Origin: DATFFO01 sp963744905
GTDB lineage: Bacteria > Actinomycetota > Acidimicrobiia > Spongiisociales > ZC4RG35
Assembly (NCBI GenBank): GCA_963744905.1
Contig: CAVUUV010000004.1
Location: forward strand, 210,843 to 274,842
Direction: 5' to 3'
Length of the DNA: 64,000 bases
Part shown: positions 37,680-46,737 of the stretch, one piece after another
Position numbering within the stretch: the first letter of the stretch is position 1
How the letters are laid out: each line of letters opens with the position of its first letter
Program-made: the position numbers and the translations under genes
Notes under the pieces: generated by a model
What the model was told of the DNA's origin: nothing
Databases searched by the model: none
What the model saw: only the letters and a program-made list of their open reading frames with translations

Positions 37680-38891
37680 ATGCACGGCTACACCGCTGAG
37701 AACTTCGAACTCGTCTCCTACCACGACCTCGACCGCAAGCCATGTTTCAAGCTGGCAATGCAGGTGGTGGAAGAGCGCTGGTTTCTCTACGCCACCCGCT
37801 TCTGGGAACCGGGAATCACCGTGCTCGAGGTCACCGACCCCTCAGCCCCCAAGCTGGTGGGCGAGGTGCCGGGACGAGACGACCCCAACGTGGCCACATG
37901 GCAGGTGCAGGTCGCCGACGACCTCCTGGTGATGGGACTCCAGCACCGGCCGCCACCGTGGGGAGGAGACCCAACCAAGGCGAGCGACGAGGGCATCCAC
38001 CTGTTCGACGTCAGCGACCCGGAGACTCCGAGACGGATATCGACGTTCGGATGGGGTGCGGGCGGCACACACCGCAACTTCTATAACGGGGGCCGATATG
38101 TCCATGCCACCGCCTCACTTCCGGGAATGGAGGGCTATGCCTACTCAATCGTCGACATCGAGGATCGCCAGCACCCCCGGGAAGTAGGGCGCTGGTTCAT
38201 GCCCCGCCAGTTCGTGGCTGGAGGGGCCTCAAACCGACCCTACGCCTCCCATCACGGTCCCGCCTACCCGGTCGGAGACCGATGCTATCTGGCCTACGGA
38301 GGTGGGGGAATGGTCATCCTCGACATATCCGAGCCGGCCGATCCCCGACTGGTCTCGAACCTCGAGTTCGGGCCTGCTCTGTCCAGCCGGATCGCCTTGC
38401 ACACGGTCATGCCGCTGCCTCGCCGCCGGCTTGCAGTGGTCAACACGGAGGCCATCGCCGAGCTGTGCGAGGAGCCCTACAACTTCGCCGGGATCGTCGA
38501 CATCTCAGACGAGACCAGGCCCCGGCTCATCTCCATGATCGATTACCCAAGCCCCCAACCCTCCGCCCCCTACCCCAACTTCAACAAGCGGGGGGGCCGC
38601 TTCGGACCCCACAACCAGCATCACCACCAGGGCAACCCCCATCTGTTCCAGTCCGACCAGATCGTCTACCTGACCTGGTTCAACGCCGGGCTGCGCATCT
38701 ACGACATCTCTGACCCGTATCTCCCCCGCGAGATGGGTTTCTTCCTTCCCGACGATCCCATCGAGCGGCGCGGCCTGCTCCCCCGCACCGCTTTAGTCAC
38801 CCAATCCGAGGACGTGCTGGTGGACAACCGCGGCTTCGCCTACCTGACCGACAAGAACCACGGCTTGCACGTGGTCCGGTTCACCGGCTGA
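37680..38891 (+). CDS. LVIVD-repeat beta-propeller protein, second copy
   Basis: 403 residues, beginning 4 bases after the amidohydrolase stop. Repeats such as LEVTDPSAPKLVG, FDVSDPETPRRIS, VDIEDRQHPREVG, LDISEPADPRLV and YDISDPYLPRE mark the propeller. His clusters (GGTHRNF, SHHGPAY, FGPHNQHHHQ) recur at blade tops as in the first copy. The paralogue pair flanks the amidohydrolase, which suggests that both act with it or on its substrate. Function is not established. Confidence 0.78.
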   Translation: MHGYTAENFELVSYHDLDRKPCFKLAMQVVEERWFLYATRFWEPGITVLEVTDPSAPKLVGEVPGRDDPNVATWQVQVADDLLVMGLQHRPPPWGGDPTKASDEGIHLFDVSDPETPRRISTFGWGAGGTHRNFYNGGRYVHATASLPGMEGYAYSIVDIEDRQHPREVGRWFMPRQFVAGGASNRPYASHHGPAYPVGDRCYLAYGGGGMVILDISEPADPRLVSNLEFGPALSSRIALHTVMPLPRRRLAVVNTEAIAELCEEPYNFAGIVDISDETRPRLISMIDYPSPQPSAPYPNFNKRGGRFGPHNQHHHQGNPHLFQSDQIVYLTWFNAGLRIYDISDPYLPREMGFFLPDDPIERRGLLPRTALVTQSEDVLVDNRGFAYLTDKNHGLHVVRFTG

Positions 38892-38949
38892 GCACCACGC
38901 CGAAAAGACCGGAGCAGACGGCAACCGGACATCGCACCACCCTATCGAC

Positions 38950-38978
38950 GGGGTAGCGGCACGGATCTCGGCTACCCC
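38950..38978 (+). terminator. Candidate hairpin after the LVIVD operon
   Basis: GGGGTAGC (38950-38957) pairs with GCTACCCC (38971-38978) across a 13-base loop, about 60 bases after the last LVIVD gene. No T-run. The rest of the 310-base gap up to the ABC transporter holds an operator near its end and nothing else recognisable. Confidence 0.35.
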
Positions 38979-39169
38979 GGACGCCGAGCTGCCGGCTCTG
39001 GAAGGGGGCCCGAAGCTACTCGCACGACCATCGATCTCAGCAGTCGGGCTACCGAAGAATCCAACCTCGGCAGACAGGCATCGTCTTGCGGAACCGATCC
39101 GACGGGCCGCCACGAGATAATCCGCCACTACAGTTGCAAAGGCACCGCGACGGGCGGTAGGGTCAGAAC

Positions 39170-39183
39170 CGCAATCGATTGTT
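39170..39183. promoter_or_regulatory. LacI-type operator, core CAATCGATTG
   Basis: CGCAATCGATTGTT holds a perfect palindrome (39172-39181) 20 bases before the start of the ABC transporter operon. At this distance a bound repressor would block transcription or initiation. Confidence 0.72.
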
Positions 39184-39201
39184 TCGCTCGGAAAGAAGTC
39201 G

Positions 39202-40111
39202 ATGACGAGCACATCCGGGTCCACCAGGAACTCGACACGACCGCTAATCGTGGCGGAGCACCTCACCGCGGGTTACGAGCTAGAGCGAGAGCGGAAGCTG
39301 CTCACCGCCCTCGCCGACATCAACCTCACCGTCCACGATGGCGAGTTCCTCGTACTGGTAGGGCCGTCGGGATGTGGCAAGACCACCTTCATCAACGTCA
39401 TCGCCGGTCTGGTGCGGCCATGGGAGGGGACGATCACCTACGACGGAAAGCCGCTCGAAGGCACGAGCCAGGATCGGGCGATGGTGTTCCAGGACTACGC
39501 CATCATGCCCTGGCGGACCGTGGAACAGAACATCGCCCTCCCCTTCGAGTTGAGCGCCAACCATGTCCCATCCGAGGAGCGGGAGACCAGGATCCAGGCG
39601 ACCATCGACGCCGTCGGCCTCCGGGGATTCGAGAGGTCCTATCCCCTATGAGCTCTCGGGTGGAATGAAGCAGCGGGTCGGAATCGCCCGGGCACTGGTC
39701 ACCCAGCCCAAGGTCTTGCTGGCCGACGAGCCGTTCGCCGCTCTCGACGCCATGACCCGCGAGGTCATGCAGGCCCAACTCGAGCAACTCGTGATGGAGT
39801 TCCGCCAGACCGTCGTCTTCATCACCCACTCGATCGACGAGGCTATTTCGCTGGGTGATCGGATCGCCGTCATCTCGCACCGGCCCGGTACTGTGCGGGA
39901 GATCATCGACGTCGAGATCGAGCGTCCTCGACTCGACAAGGGAGACGTCACCAGAGATCCGCTCTACGGTGAGCTGAGGAACCACCTTTGGGGCCTTGTG
40001 AAGGACGAGGCGCTGGGTGCGGGTGCCGGGGACCGGAGCCTCGACGAGGAACCCGACGAGGACTTCGAAACTCCAGAACCGGCGAAAGCTTCCGGAGGGG
40101 GTGAGGCGTGA
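39202..40111 (+). CDS. ABC transporter ATPase (NitT/TauT type), one frameshift
   Basis: Start ATG 39202. Walker A GPSGCGKTT is at 54-62, the Q-loop is VFQDYAIMPW, the signature LSGGMKQR, Walker B VLLADEP, the D-loop ALD and the H-loop His in FITHSID. The frame breaks at about 39648, in TATCCCCTATGAG: removing one C gives the expected YP-YELSGG join. Otherwise it is complete, with a C-terminal acidic tail after about residue 265. Drives uptake with the permease and binding protein that follow. The homopolymer position of the indel points to a sequence error. Confidence 0.82.
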
Positions 40112-41010
40112 CGCAAACGAAACCGCGCACGGCGGACGGCTCCATCTCGTCGCAACCGCGAATCAGAAGCGCGAAATGGACCTGGCAGCGGTTCTGGACC
40201 CGCTATCGCTACGCCATCATCACGGTCATAAATCTGACGATCTTCGCCCTCATCTGGCAGTGGTTCGCCACCTCGGGCATGGTCAATAACATCACCTTCC
40301 CGACCTTCTCCTCCGTCTTGCGTGATCTCAAGATCGGCTGGTTCGGCGGCGGCAACCTGGAGGGCTTCAACAACCGGATGCTGGCCGACTTCGTGATCGT
40401 CTCCAACTTCTGGGCGACGTTGAAGATCTACACGCTTGCCATGATCATCGCCATCGGTGCCGGTATTCCCATCGGGCTGATGATGGGTGGGAGCAAATGG
40501 GTCGATGCCATCCTCAGTCCCTACGTGTGGACACTTTCGTCGCTGCCCCGCATCGCCATGTATCCCATCTTCTTGCTCTTCTTCGGCATCGGGGACACGA
40601 TCAAATACGCCATCATCCTGTCGACCGCTCTCTTCCCGGTGATGATCAACACCTGGGCAGGGGTCAAGACCACCGACCAGTCGCTGATCAACGCCGCCAA
40701 GGTGTTCGGCGCCAACAAGCGGCAGATCTATCGCAAAGTGGTACTGCCCTACACACTGCCGTTCGTCGTCTCCGGCATCCAGCTGAGTCTGTCCCGGGGT
40801 CTGATCGGGGTGGTGCTCGCGGAGTTCCTATCGGGCGCCACCAAGAACGGAGGGCTCGGCTGGCTGGTCTTTCGTTCGGCGGCGGCGTTCAACGCCCCAC
40901 TCACCTACGCCTCGCTGATAAGCCTGGCAGTGTTCGCTCTCATCCTGGTGCAAGGTACGAGATCCATGGAGGCGAAGATCGCCCCGTGGCGTCAGGTCAC
41001 GAAGACCTGA
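40108..41010 (+). CDS. ABC transporter permease (NitT/TauT type)
   Basis: 300 residues from GTG 40108, overlapping the ATPase stop (GTGA). Six predicted membrane segments. The EAA-type loop that contacts the ATPase is AAKVFGANKRQIYRKVVLP, and GAGIPIGLMMG is typical of SsuC/TauC/ThiX-like permeases. Substrates of this subfamily include sulfonates, nitrate, pyrimidine precursors and riboflavin-like heterocycles. Here the substrate is presumably the compound degraded by the surrounding regulon. Confidence 0.88.
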   Translation: MTQTKPRTADGSISSQPRIRSAKWTWQRFWTRYRYAIITVINLTIFALIWQWFATSGMVNNITFPTFSSVLRDLKIGWFGGGNLEGFNNRMLADFVIVSNFWATLKIYTLAMIIAIGAGIPIGLMMGGSKWVDAILSPYVWTLSSLPRIAMYPIFLLFFGIGDTIKYAIILSTALFPVMINTWAGVKTTDQSLINAAKVFGANKRQIYRKVVLPYTLPFVVSGIQLSLSRGLIGVVLAEFLSGATKNGGLGWLVFRSAAAFNAPLTYASLISLAVFALILVQGTRSMEAKIAPWRQVTKT

Positions 41011-41034
41011 CCCGTTGGGAGGAAGGAACCCACA

Positions 41035-42259
41035 ATGACCAAGAGCAACCACGATCCGTACGTCCTGTCGAGGCGGCGGTTCCTCCAGTTGTCGGGGATG
41101 GCCGCGGGGGGTCTTGCCCTCGCCGCCTGCGGCGGCACAGCCGCCACCACCACCCTGGCCACTACGACGCCCACCACCGCTCCTCCCGGGACGACGGGCA
41201 CGACGACGCCGATGACGACCGCCACGACCAGCGGGGGACCGGCGACGACATCGCCGGCGGCCATTCCCATGTCGGACTTCACCGATCCCGTCCATTTCGA
41301 TTACAACACCCCCAACATCAACCTCCAGTCGCCGCATTGGGTGGGCATCAAGAAGGGATGGTTCGAGGAGGTCGGCATAGATCTGCGGCCGGAGAACATC
41401 ACCGGTCTGGACGACTATCTGACTCCCGTTCTGAAGGGGGACATCCAGATTGCCCTCATGGACGCCTCGGTGGTCTTCCCTGCCGAGGCCCAGGCGGTGG
41501 CGGACGGAAACCCGACCGGGCTCACCTGGGTCGGATGCGTCCTCGGCGCCCAGCCGCTCGTCATGATCGCCAATCAGGGAATCACCGCCGACAACCTGGC
41601 GGGAAAGACGGTCGGCGGGGCTCGGGCCGGATACGACCAACGAGGCGCTGTGCAAGTACATCCTCGACCAGCTCGGGTACGACTGGCAGACCGACGTCAA
41701 CTTCGTCAACCTGACCGGCGGTTCCAACGACTGGGTGACGGCGATGCTCAACGGAACCATCGACGCCACCATCGCCTTTCCCCGCCATATCGCTCTGGCG
41801 GAGGAGGCGGGTGGCAGTGCCATCTTCAACGGCAGGCGACCAGATCCGCAGGCAGGATGGGGGATGCTCAAGTCGACCATCGACCAGTACCCCAACTTCG
41901 TCGCTGCCTGGAACTACGCCTACATCAAGTCGGCCAACTGGGTGCAGAATCCGGATAACTGGGAGGAGACACGGTCAATCATCGTCAACGACTTCGGCCT
42001 CGACTACCCGGACAACTCCTTCGCCGTCATGGATATCGGCGTCAGTATCGAAACGAGCGACCTGGGCTGGAACCCGGATCTGATGGACGGTTGGCTCGAG
42101 TTCCTGCGGCCCTTCAGCGAGTTCCCGCCCGATCTGCCCTGGCGTGACTACGTGGACCTGTCGGGTCTGCACACCGCCCAGGAAGCCCACGGTTTGGAGG
42201 ACAACCCGGTCGACGTCAACACCGGGATCACCAAGCTCGGCGACGGCAGCACGGCCTGA
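41035..42259 (+). CDS. ABC transporter substrate-binding lipoprotein (SsuA/THI5-like), one frameshift
   Basis: ATG 41035 after GGAGGAA. A Tat-type SRRRFLQ motif is followed by lipobox LAAC (Cys32) and a Thr/Pro-rich linker to about residue 80, as in actinobacterial lipoproteins. The binding domain follows: HWVGIKKGWFEEVGIDL and LKGDIQIALMDAS. The frame shifts near 41630, after GGARAG; one base must be removed to read TTNEALCKYILDQLGYDW. It then runs to the stop at 42259. About 407 residues once joined. Last gene of the transporter operon, before a strong terminator. Confidence 0.8.
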
Positions 42260-42281
42260 GCGAGTACCGGTAGCTTGAGGA

Positions 42282-42311
42282 GATGGGGCCCGCCCGCCGG
42301 CGGGCCCCATC
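42282..42311 (+). terminator. Strong intrinsic terminator of the ABC operon
   Basis: A perfect 13-bp GC-rich stem (arms 42282-42294 and 42299-42311, loop CGCC) lies 23 bases after the binding-protein stop and is followed by TCTTT. Very likely a true terminator. Confidence 0.75.
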
Positions 42312-42430
42312 TCTTTGCCCGAGCCACGACTGGTTCTGACGGCCACCTCCTTCGGGCCGGCCGGCCGAGAGCCGGGGCAGGGAGGCTTTGGTCCCACAGG
42401 GCCGGGCCATCGAGCGCGCCGGCTGAGGAC

Positions 42431-43486
42431 TCAGGGCTGCAGCACCAGCCGGCCCACCACCCGCCGGGCCCGAACCGCCTCGTGGGCCTCCTCCACCTCT
42501 TCGAGCGGATGGACGCCCGCCACCACCGGCTCCAGACTCCCGGCCGCGGTGAGCGATATGACCTGGCGCAGTTCCTCTTTGGAGACGTTGCGAGAGCCGA
42601 GAATCTCCCATTCGTTGGCGTAGAGATGGTGGGGATCGAAGTTGAACTCGGTTCCGGTATGGGAGCCCACGATCACCATCCTCCCGCCCCTGGCCAGGGC
42701 GGCGAGGGTCAAGGACATGGTGGCGGGCCCCACCAGCTCCAGCACCCCGTCGGCCCCGACTCCCGATGTCCATTCCCGGACCGCCTCCACCAGGTCGGTC
42801 TCGGTGGGATCTATCGCCACCTCCGCCCCGTGCCTGCGGGCGGCCTCCGCCTTGTCCTGGCCCAGGTCGACGGCCATCACCCGGGCACCCATCGCCCGGC
42901 CGATCTGGACGGCGTGGATACCCACGCCCCCTCCGGCGCCTGTTATCACCACCCGCTCGGCGGGTTGCAGCCGCATCCTCTTGCTCAAGGCGTGGAGGGG
43001 AGTTCCCGCCGCGTTGGCGAGGAGGGAGGCGGCAGGAAAGGAGATGGAGTCCGGCAGAGAGGCGAGGTTGTCGACCGGCACCACCGTGTACTCGGCGTAG
43101 CCCCCCGGCGTCTCGATGCCGATGTAGCCGCCGAAATTCTCGCAGATAGTCTCCCGGCCTCGGCGGCAGGTACGGCATCGGCCGCAGGTGATGTAGAGGG
43201 TGCTCGCTACCCGCTGACCCACGGTCCAGCCTGTGACGCCGGGTCCGAGAGCGGCTACCTCACCGGCAATCTCGTGACCCAACACCAACGGCACACGGGC
43301 GTTGGCTCGGCGCCCGTCTCGAATGGCTAGGTCGAACTGGTCCACCGCACAGGCCCCCACCGCCAACAGAACCTCTCCCGCTCCCGGCGTCGGCACCGGC
43401 CGCTCCTCGACCTGGAGAGGGCCTCCGAACCGGTGCAGAACCACCGCCCGCATGGTGGAGGGGATTGTGGGACGGTCCGTTCCCAT
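42431..43486 (-). CDS. MDR-family zinc-type alcohol dehydrogenase / quinone oxidoreductase
   Basis: 351 residues (ATG 43486; ATG 43453 is a possible shorter start). GHEIAGEV, a structural zinc loop with cysteines in CGRCRTCRRG and the GAGGGVGIHAVQ nucleotide-binding motif place it in the MDR superfamily. The usual catalytic CxxxGTD is replaced by CAVDQFD, so one catalytic zinc ligand arrangement is altered. It starts 24 bases after the universal stress protein gene and is probably transcribed with it from the 44.1-44.3 kb promoter region. Confidence 0.85.
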   Translation of the reverse strand: MGTDRPTIPSTMRAVVLHRFGGPLQVEERPVPTPGAGEVLLAVGACAVDQFDLAIRDGRRANARVPLVLGHEIAGEVAALGPGVTGWTVGQRVASTLYITCGRCRTCRRGRETICENFGGYIGIETPGGYAEYTVVPVDNLASLPDSISFPAASLLANAAGTPLHALSKRMRLQPAERVVITGAGGGVGIHAVQIGRAMGARVMAVDLGQDKAEAARRHGAEVAIDPTETDLVEAVREWTSGVGADGVLELVGPATMSLTLAALARGGRMVIVGSHTGTEFNFDPHHLYANEWEILGSRNVSKEELRQVISLTAAGSLEPVVAGVHPLEEVEEAHEAVRARRVVGRLVLQP

Positions 43487-43510
43487 ACGACGAGTTCCCG
43501 CCTGCGATGC

Positions 43511-43960
43511 CTATAGCCCGATCCGCACCGCCACCACCGGGCAGGGCGCCGACAACAGCACCTCCTGGGCGACGCTGCCCAGCAGCAGCTTTCCCACCCG
43601 CGAACGCTGCCGAACCCCCAGCACGATCATTCGGCAGTCCCGATCAGCGGCGATCGAGGTGACCTGGCGGGCCGGTTCCCCGATCACCACCTCCACCTCA
43701 GCCTTCACACCGGTCCCGCCACCCTCACCCTCCAGATCAGCCAGGACTTCGCCCCGCCTCCGGTCGAGGATCGTGTCCACATAAGAGGATTCGGGGGGAA
43801 GATCCTCCTTCTGGTCACTGATCTCCTGCTCGGTGAGCACACTCACCACCAGCAGGCCGGCGTCCAGGGCCCGGCTCAACTCCACCGCCACATCGATGAT
43901 CTCCTCTCCCTCGGGGGTGAGATCCGTGGCCACCATGATTGGCCCGCTGTGCTGCATCAT
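43511..43960 (-). CDS. Universal stress protein (UspA family)
   Basis: 149 residues (ATG 43960; the second codon, 43957, is also ATG). IMVATDLTPEGEEIIDVA opens the fold and the nucleotide site is GVRQRSRVGKLLLGS with PCPVVAVRIG after it. It is paralogous to the protein at 4380 (shared RSRVGKLxxGSxAQExLL). It precedes the MDR dehydrogenase in an operon and is divergent from the M24-ThrS-DapA operon across a 357-base gap holding two operators. Stress-type proteins in catabolic operons often bind ATP; the role here is unknown. Confidence 0.88.
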   Translation of the reverse strand: MMQHSGPIMVATDLTPEGEEIIDVAVELSRALDAGLLVVSVLTEQEISDQKEDLPPESSYVDTILDRRRGEVLADLEGEGGGTGVKAEVEVVIGEPARQVTSIAADRDCRMIVLGVRQRSRVGKLLLGSVAQEVLLSAPCPVVAVRIGL

Positions 43961-44123
43961 CGCTCCTCCGTCACCTCGTCGACCGGGCCGTCAGTGAACG
44001 AACGGCCGGATCGAGCAGTTCTGCACGTCGATATCGTCATTCCCGGAATTGAGGTCTCCGGCCGGTGCGATGGTCGGCCACGATCGGTGGCTTGTGATGG
44101 ATTCCCGTCGTCACAAATCGCCC

Positions 44124-44137
44124 TACAAACGATTGCG
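44124..44137. promoter_or_regulatory. LacI-type operator, core CAAACGATTG (upstream of pair)
   Basis: TACAAACGATTGCG is 164 bases upstream of the USP-MDR operon on the minus strand and 127 bases from the second site at 44251, a spacing that would allow looping. Confidence 0.68.
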
Positions 44138-44250
44138 AGCAGGCTAAACCGACCTCCACTCGCTAGTCAACTGATCCTCGCTGTCAGTGGCCCCGCAACA
44201 TCGGACTATTGGAGTCGATCCACCCTCGAACCGCCCCTCGGGTCCCTTAT

Positions 44251-44264
44251 CGCAACCGATTGCA
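44251..44264. promoter_or_regulatory. LacI-type operator, core CAACCGATTG (downstream of pair)
   Basis: CGCAACCGATTGCA lies 54 bases before the M24 start codon at 44318. With the site at 44124 it forms the only operator pair in the region. Confidence 0.7.
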
Positions 44265-44317
44265 GGCTGGCTGCGTCGTCTCCTATGCTCCTCTTCAGAC
44301 CGAACGAAGGAAGCTCC

Positions 44318-45604
44318 ATGGCACAGCCGGCCTACAGCGAGGACCTCGACTTCTCCCAGGTGGTGGGGAAGATGCACACGGAACGTTTCCATCGTGTCAC
44401 CAACTCGCCCTGGTACCGGGATGCCGAGTATTTCCGCTTCTCGGACGCCGAGTACGAGCGGCGTTACACCGCCACCCGGGAGAAGATGAGACGGCTGGGC
44501 CTCGACGTCCTCATAGCCAGCGGGGGACCGAACCACTGGAGTTGGGGATCGGGTATGAGGTGGCTGTCCAACTACTGGGAATGGCATGGCGTGACGGCCT
44601 ATGTGGTGGTGGGTCTGGAAGGTGACCCGGTGCTGGTGGTGGGACCGGGTGGCAGCCATCGGGAAGCGATCCGGCGTCTCACTCCGATCGAGGACGTGCG
44701 CGAGTCGCATTGGGGAAGGTCGGCCGAGGTGATGGTCGAGCTGATCCGTTCCTGGGGGGTCGACCGGGCCACGGTGGGCATCTCTGCCATCGACCCCATC
44801 TACGACCACTACCTGCCGGTCAATGAGTACCGGGTGCTGGAGGAGGGGCTGCCCGGCGCCGATCTCCGGCTGGTGGGTGACTTCTTCCACGAGTTGGTTC
44901 ACGTCAAGAGCCCCGAGGAGATGGATGCCGTTCGCAAGGCGGGCACCATCATGGACCGGGCCATGCATGCGATGGTGGCCGCCGCACGGCCGGGTGTCAC
45001 CGAGTACCAACTGGCGGCCGCGGTGACCGGGGCAGTGATGGAGGCAGGAGGCCAGATCGACTTCACGATCATCGGCTCCACACCGATGGACGACCCCGCC
45101 ATGGTGTTCGGCAACCCCTGGCCGTCGGGGCGGGTACTGGAGGAAGGGGACATGATCCACAACGAGATCGCATGCGGTTTCGCCGGGTTCAGCGTGCAGA
45201 TCGGGACTCCCATATGCATCGGTTCGCCTCCGGCCAGGGTGCGGGAGTTCTTCGACGACATCGTCCTGCCCGGCTACAAGCTGCAGGAGGCGGAGTTGAG
45301 GCCGGGCAAGACCTGGAAAGACGTGAGCCGGGCGGGCTCCTTCTACTTCGATCGGGGTTATGACTCTCGCCCGCTCTACCTGCATTGCCTCGACTTCGTC
45401 AGCCATCCCCCCCACGCCACCTTCGAGGGCATGAGAGGTGAGGAAACCGATCTCGAGATCGTCCCCGGCATCGCCACGATGCTCGAACCCACCACTATCA
45501 CCCCCGACGGACGCCTCGGGATCTTCCTGGGTCGTAGCTACCTGATCACCGACGACGGCCATGAGCGAGTGACCCGCTTCCCGCTCGAGCTGGTAGTCGT
45601 ATGA
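44318..45604 (+). CDS. Creatinase-like M24 hydrolase, divergent form
   Basis: 428 residues from ATG 44318 with GAAGGAAG upstream. Longer than the other M24 proteins because of an extended N-terminal region before the creatinase_N domain. Metal-binding positions are again changed: Glu in HNEIACGFAGF and Gln in VQIGTPI, but a Glu remains in LEPTTIT. ISAIDPIYDHYLP and HELVHVKSPEEMDAVRKAG are M24-type. It is followed by a threonine-synthase-like and a DapA-like gene. Predicted hydrolase of a non-peptide C-N bond, substrate unknown. Confidence 0.76.
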   Translation: MAQPAYSEDLDFSQVVGKMHTERFHRVTNSPWYRDAEYFRFSDAEYERRYTATREKMRRLGLDVLIASGGPNHWSWGSGMRWLSNYWEWHGVTAYVVVGLEGDPVLVVGPGGSHREAIRRLTPIEDVRESHWGRSAEVMVELIRSWGVDRATVGISAIDPIYDHYLPVNEYRVLEEGLPGADLRLVGDFFHELVHVKSPEEMDAVRKAGTIMDRAMHAMVAAARPGVTEYQLAAAVTGAVMEAGGQIDFTIIGSTPMDDPAMVFGNPWPSGRVLEEGDMIHNEIACGFAGFSVQIGTPICIGSPPARVREFFDDIVLPGYKLQEAELRPGKTWKDVSRAGSFYFDRGYDSRPLYLHCLDFVSHPPHATFEGMRGEETDLEIVPGIATMLEPTTITPDGRLGIFLGRSYLITDDGHERVTRFPLELVVV

Positions 45605-45630
45605 CCGCCCAGACGCTCGGAGGGGTCTAG

Positions 45631-46737
45631 ATGCGCCTCAGTTGCTTCGACTGCGGCCGCTCCTGGCCTCACGACCGACTCCAGACCACCTGCCCGGCAT
45701 GCGGCATGCCGTTGCGGGTCGAGGTAGATCTCCCCCGGACAGACACCCCGGCCGAGGTCATCGATGCCTCCGACTCCTCCCTGTGGCGCTACCACCGCGT
45801 CTTGCCCGTCCCCCGAAACGAGGCAGTGACCCTGGGTGAGGGTTGGACCCCCCTGCTGGAGGTGGACGAGGGGGTGTGGGTCAAGGACGAGTCCCGCAAT
45901 CCAACCGGATCCTTCAAGGCGCGGGGAATGACCATGGCGGTGTCGGCCGCCACCAGGTTGGGAGCACAGCGTCTGGTTGCCCCCTCGGCGGGGAATGCGG
46001 CCGGGGCGCTGTCGGCCTACGGTGCCCGGGCTGGAGTTCCGGTAGCCGTGGCCATGCCCGCCGACACCCCGGCGGCCTTCGTCGAGGAATGTCGCCTCTA
46101 CGGAGCCGAGGTGGAACTGGTGCCGGGCACGATCTCGGATGCGGGGAGATGGCTGTCCGAGCATCAAGAGGCGGGCGACTTCGACGTGTCCACTCTCAAG
46201 GAGCCCTACCGGGTGGAGGGAAAGAAGACGATGGGGTACGAGCTGTGGGAGCAGTTCGGCGGCCACCTTCCCGATGTGATCCTCTATCCAACCGGCGGCG
46301 GGACCGGACTGATCGGGATGTGGAAAGCCTTCGGGGAGATGAGCGAGATGGGCTGGCCGGTCGACCCTCCACCGCGGCTGGTGTCGGTGCAGGCCGAGGG
46401 GTGCGCTCCCGTGGTTCGGGCCCTGGAAGAAGGAGCCGAGCGAACCCGACCCTGGGAGGATGCGGCCACAGCCGCCTTCGGGCTCAGGGTCCCCGCACCC
46501 ATCGGTGGGTTCCTCTGCCTGCGCGCTTTCCGCGAGACGGAGGGAACCGCAGTGGCTGTGAGTGAGGAGGATATCGCCTCCGGAACCACCTCTCTCGCCC
46601 GGCGGTCCGGCATCGACGTGTGCCCCGAGGGAGGAGCGGTGTGGGCCGCCTACCTACGGCTCCGGGACGAGGGCTGGATCCGACCCGACCAGCGGGTGGT
46701 GGTGTTCAACACCGGTACCGGGCTCAAGTATCGATGA
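45631..46737 (+). CDS. Threonine-synthase-like PLP enzyme
   Basis: 368 residues. An N-terminal zinc ribbon with two CxxC pairs (Cys5/8 and Cys21/24) precedes a fold-type II PLP domain. The PLP lysine is Lys96 in PTGSFKARG, with SAGNAAGA and the phosphate-binding glycine loop PTGGGTGLIG. True threonine synthase acts in amino-acid synthesis. Here the neighbours (an M24 hydrolase and a DapA-like protein under a LacI-type operator pair) suggest a catabolic beta- or gamma-elimination or racemisation on an amino acid intermediate. It overlaps the next gene by four bases. Confidence 0.82.
   Translation: MRLSCFDCGRSWPHDRLQTTCPACGMPLRVEVDLPRTDTPAEVIDASDSSLWRYHRVLPVPRNEAVTLGEGWTPLLEVDEGVWVKDESRNPTGSFKARGMTMAVSAATRLGAQRLVAPSAGNAAGALSAYGARAGVPVAVAMPADTPAAFVEECRLYGAEVELVPGTISDAGRWLSEHQEAGDFDVSTLKEPYRVEGKKTMGYELWEQFGGHLPDVILYPTGGGTGLIGMWKAFGEMSEMGWPVDPPPRLVSVQAEGCAPVVRALEEGAERTRPWEDAATAAFGLRVPAPIGGFLCLRAFRETEGTAVAVSEEDIASGTTSLARRSGIDVCPEGGAVWAAYLRLRDEGWIRPDQRVVVFNTGTGLKYR

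Noticed and set aside
39640..39660. TGA in the ABC ATPase gene, considered as a Sec codon
   Set aside because: Homology resumes in a different frame after a C-run, so this is an indel and not read-through. The signature motif LSGGMKQR lies in the other frame.
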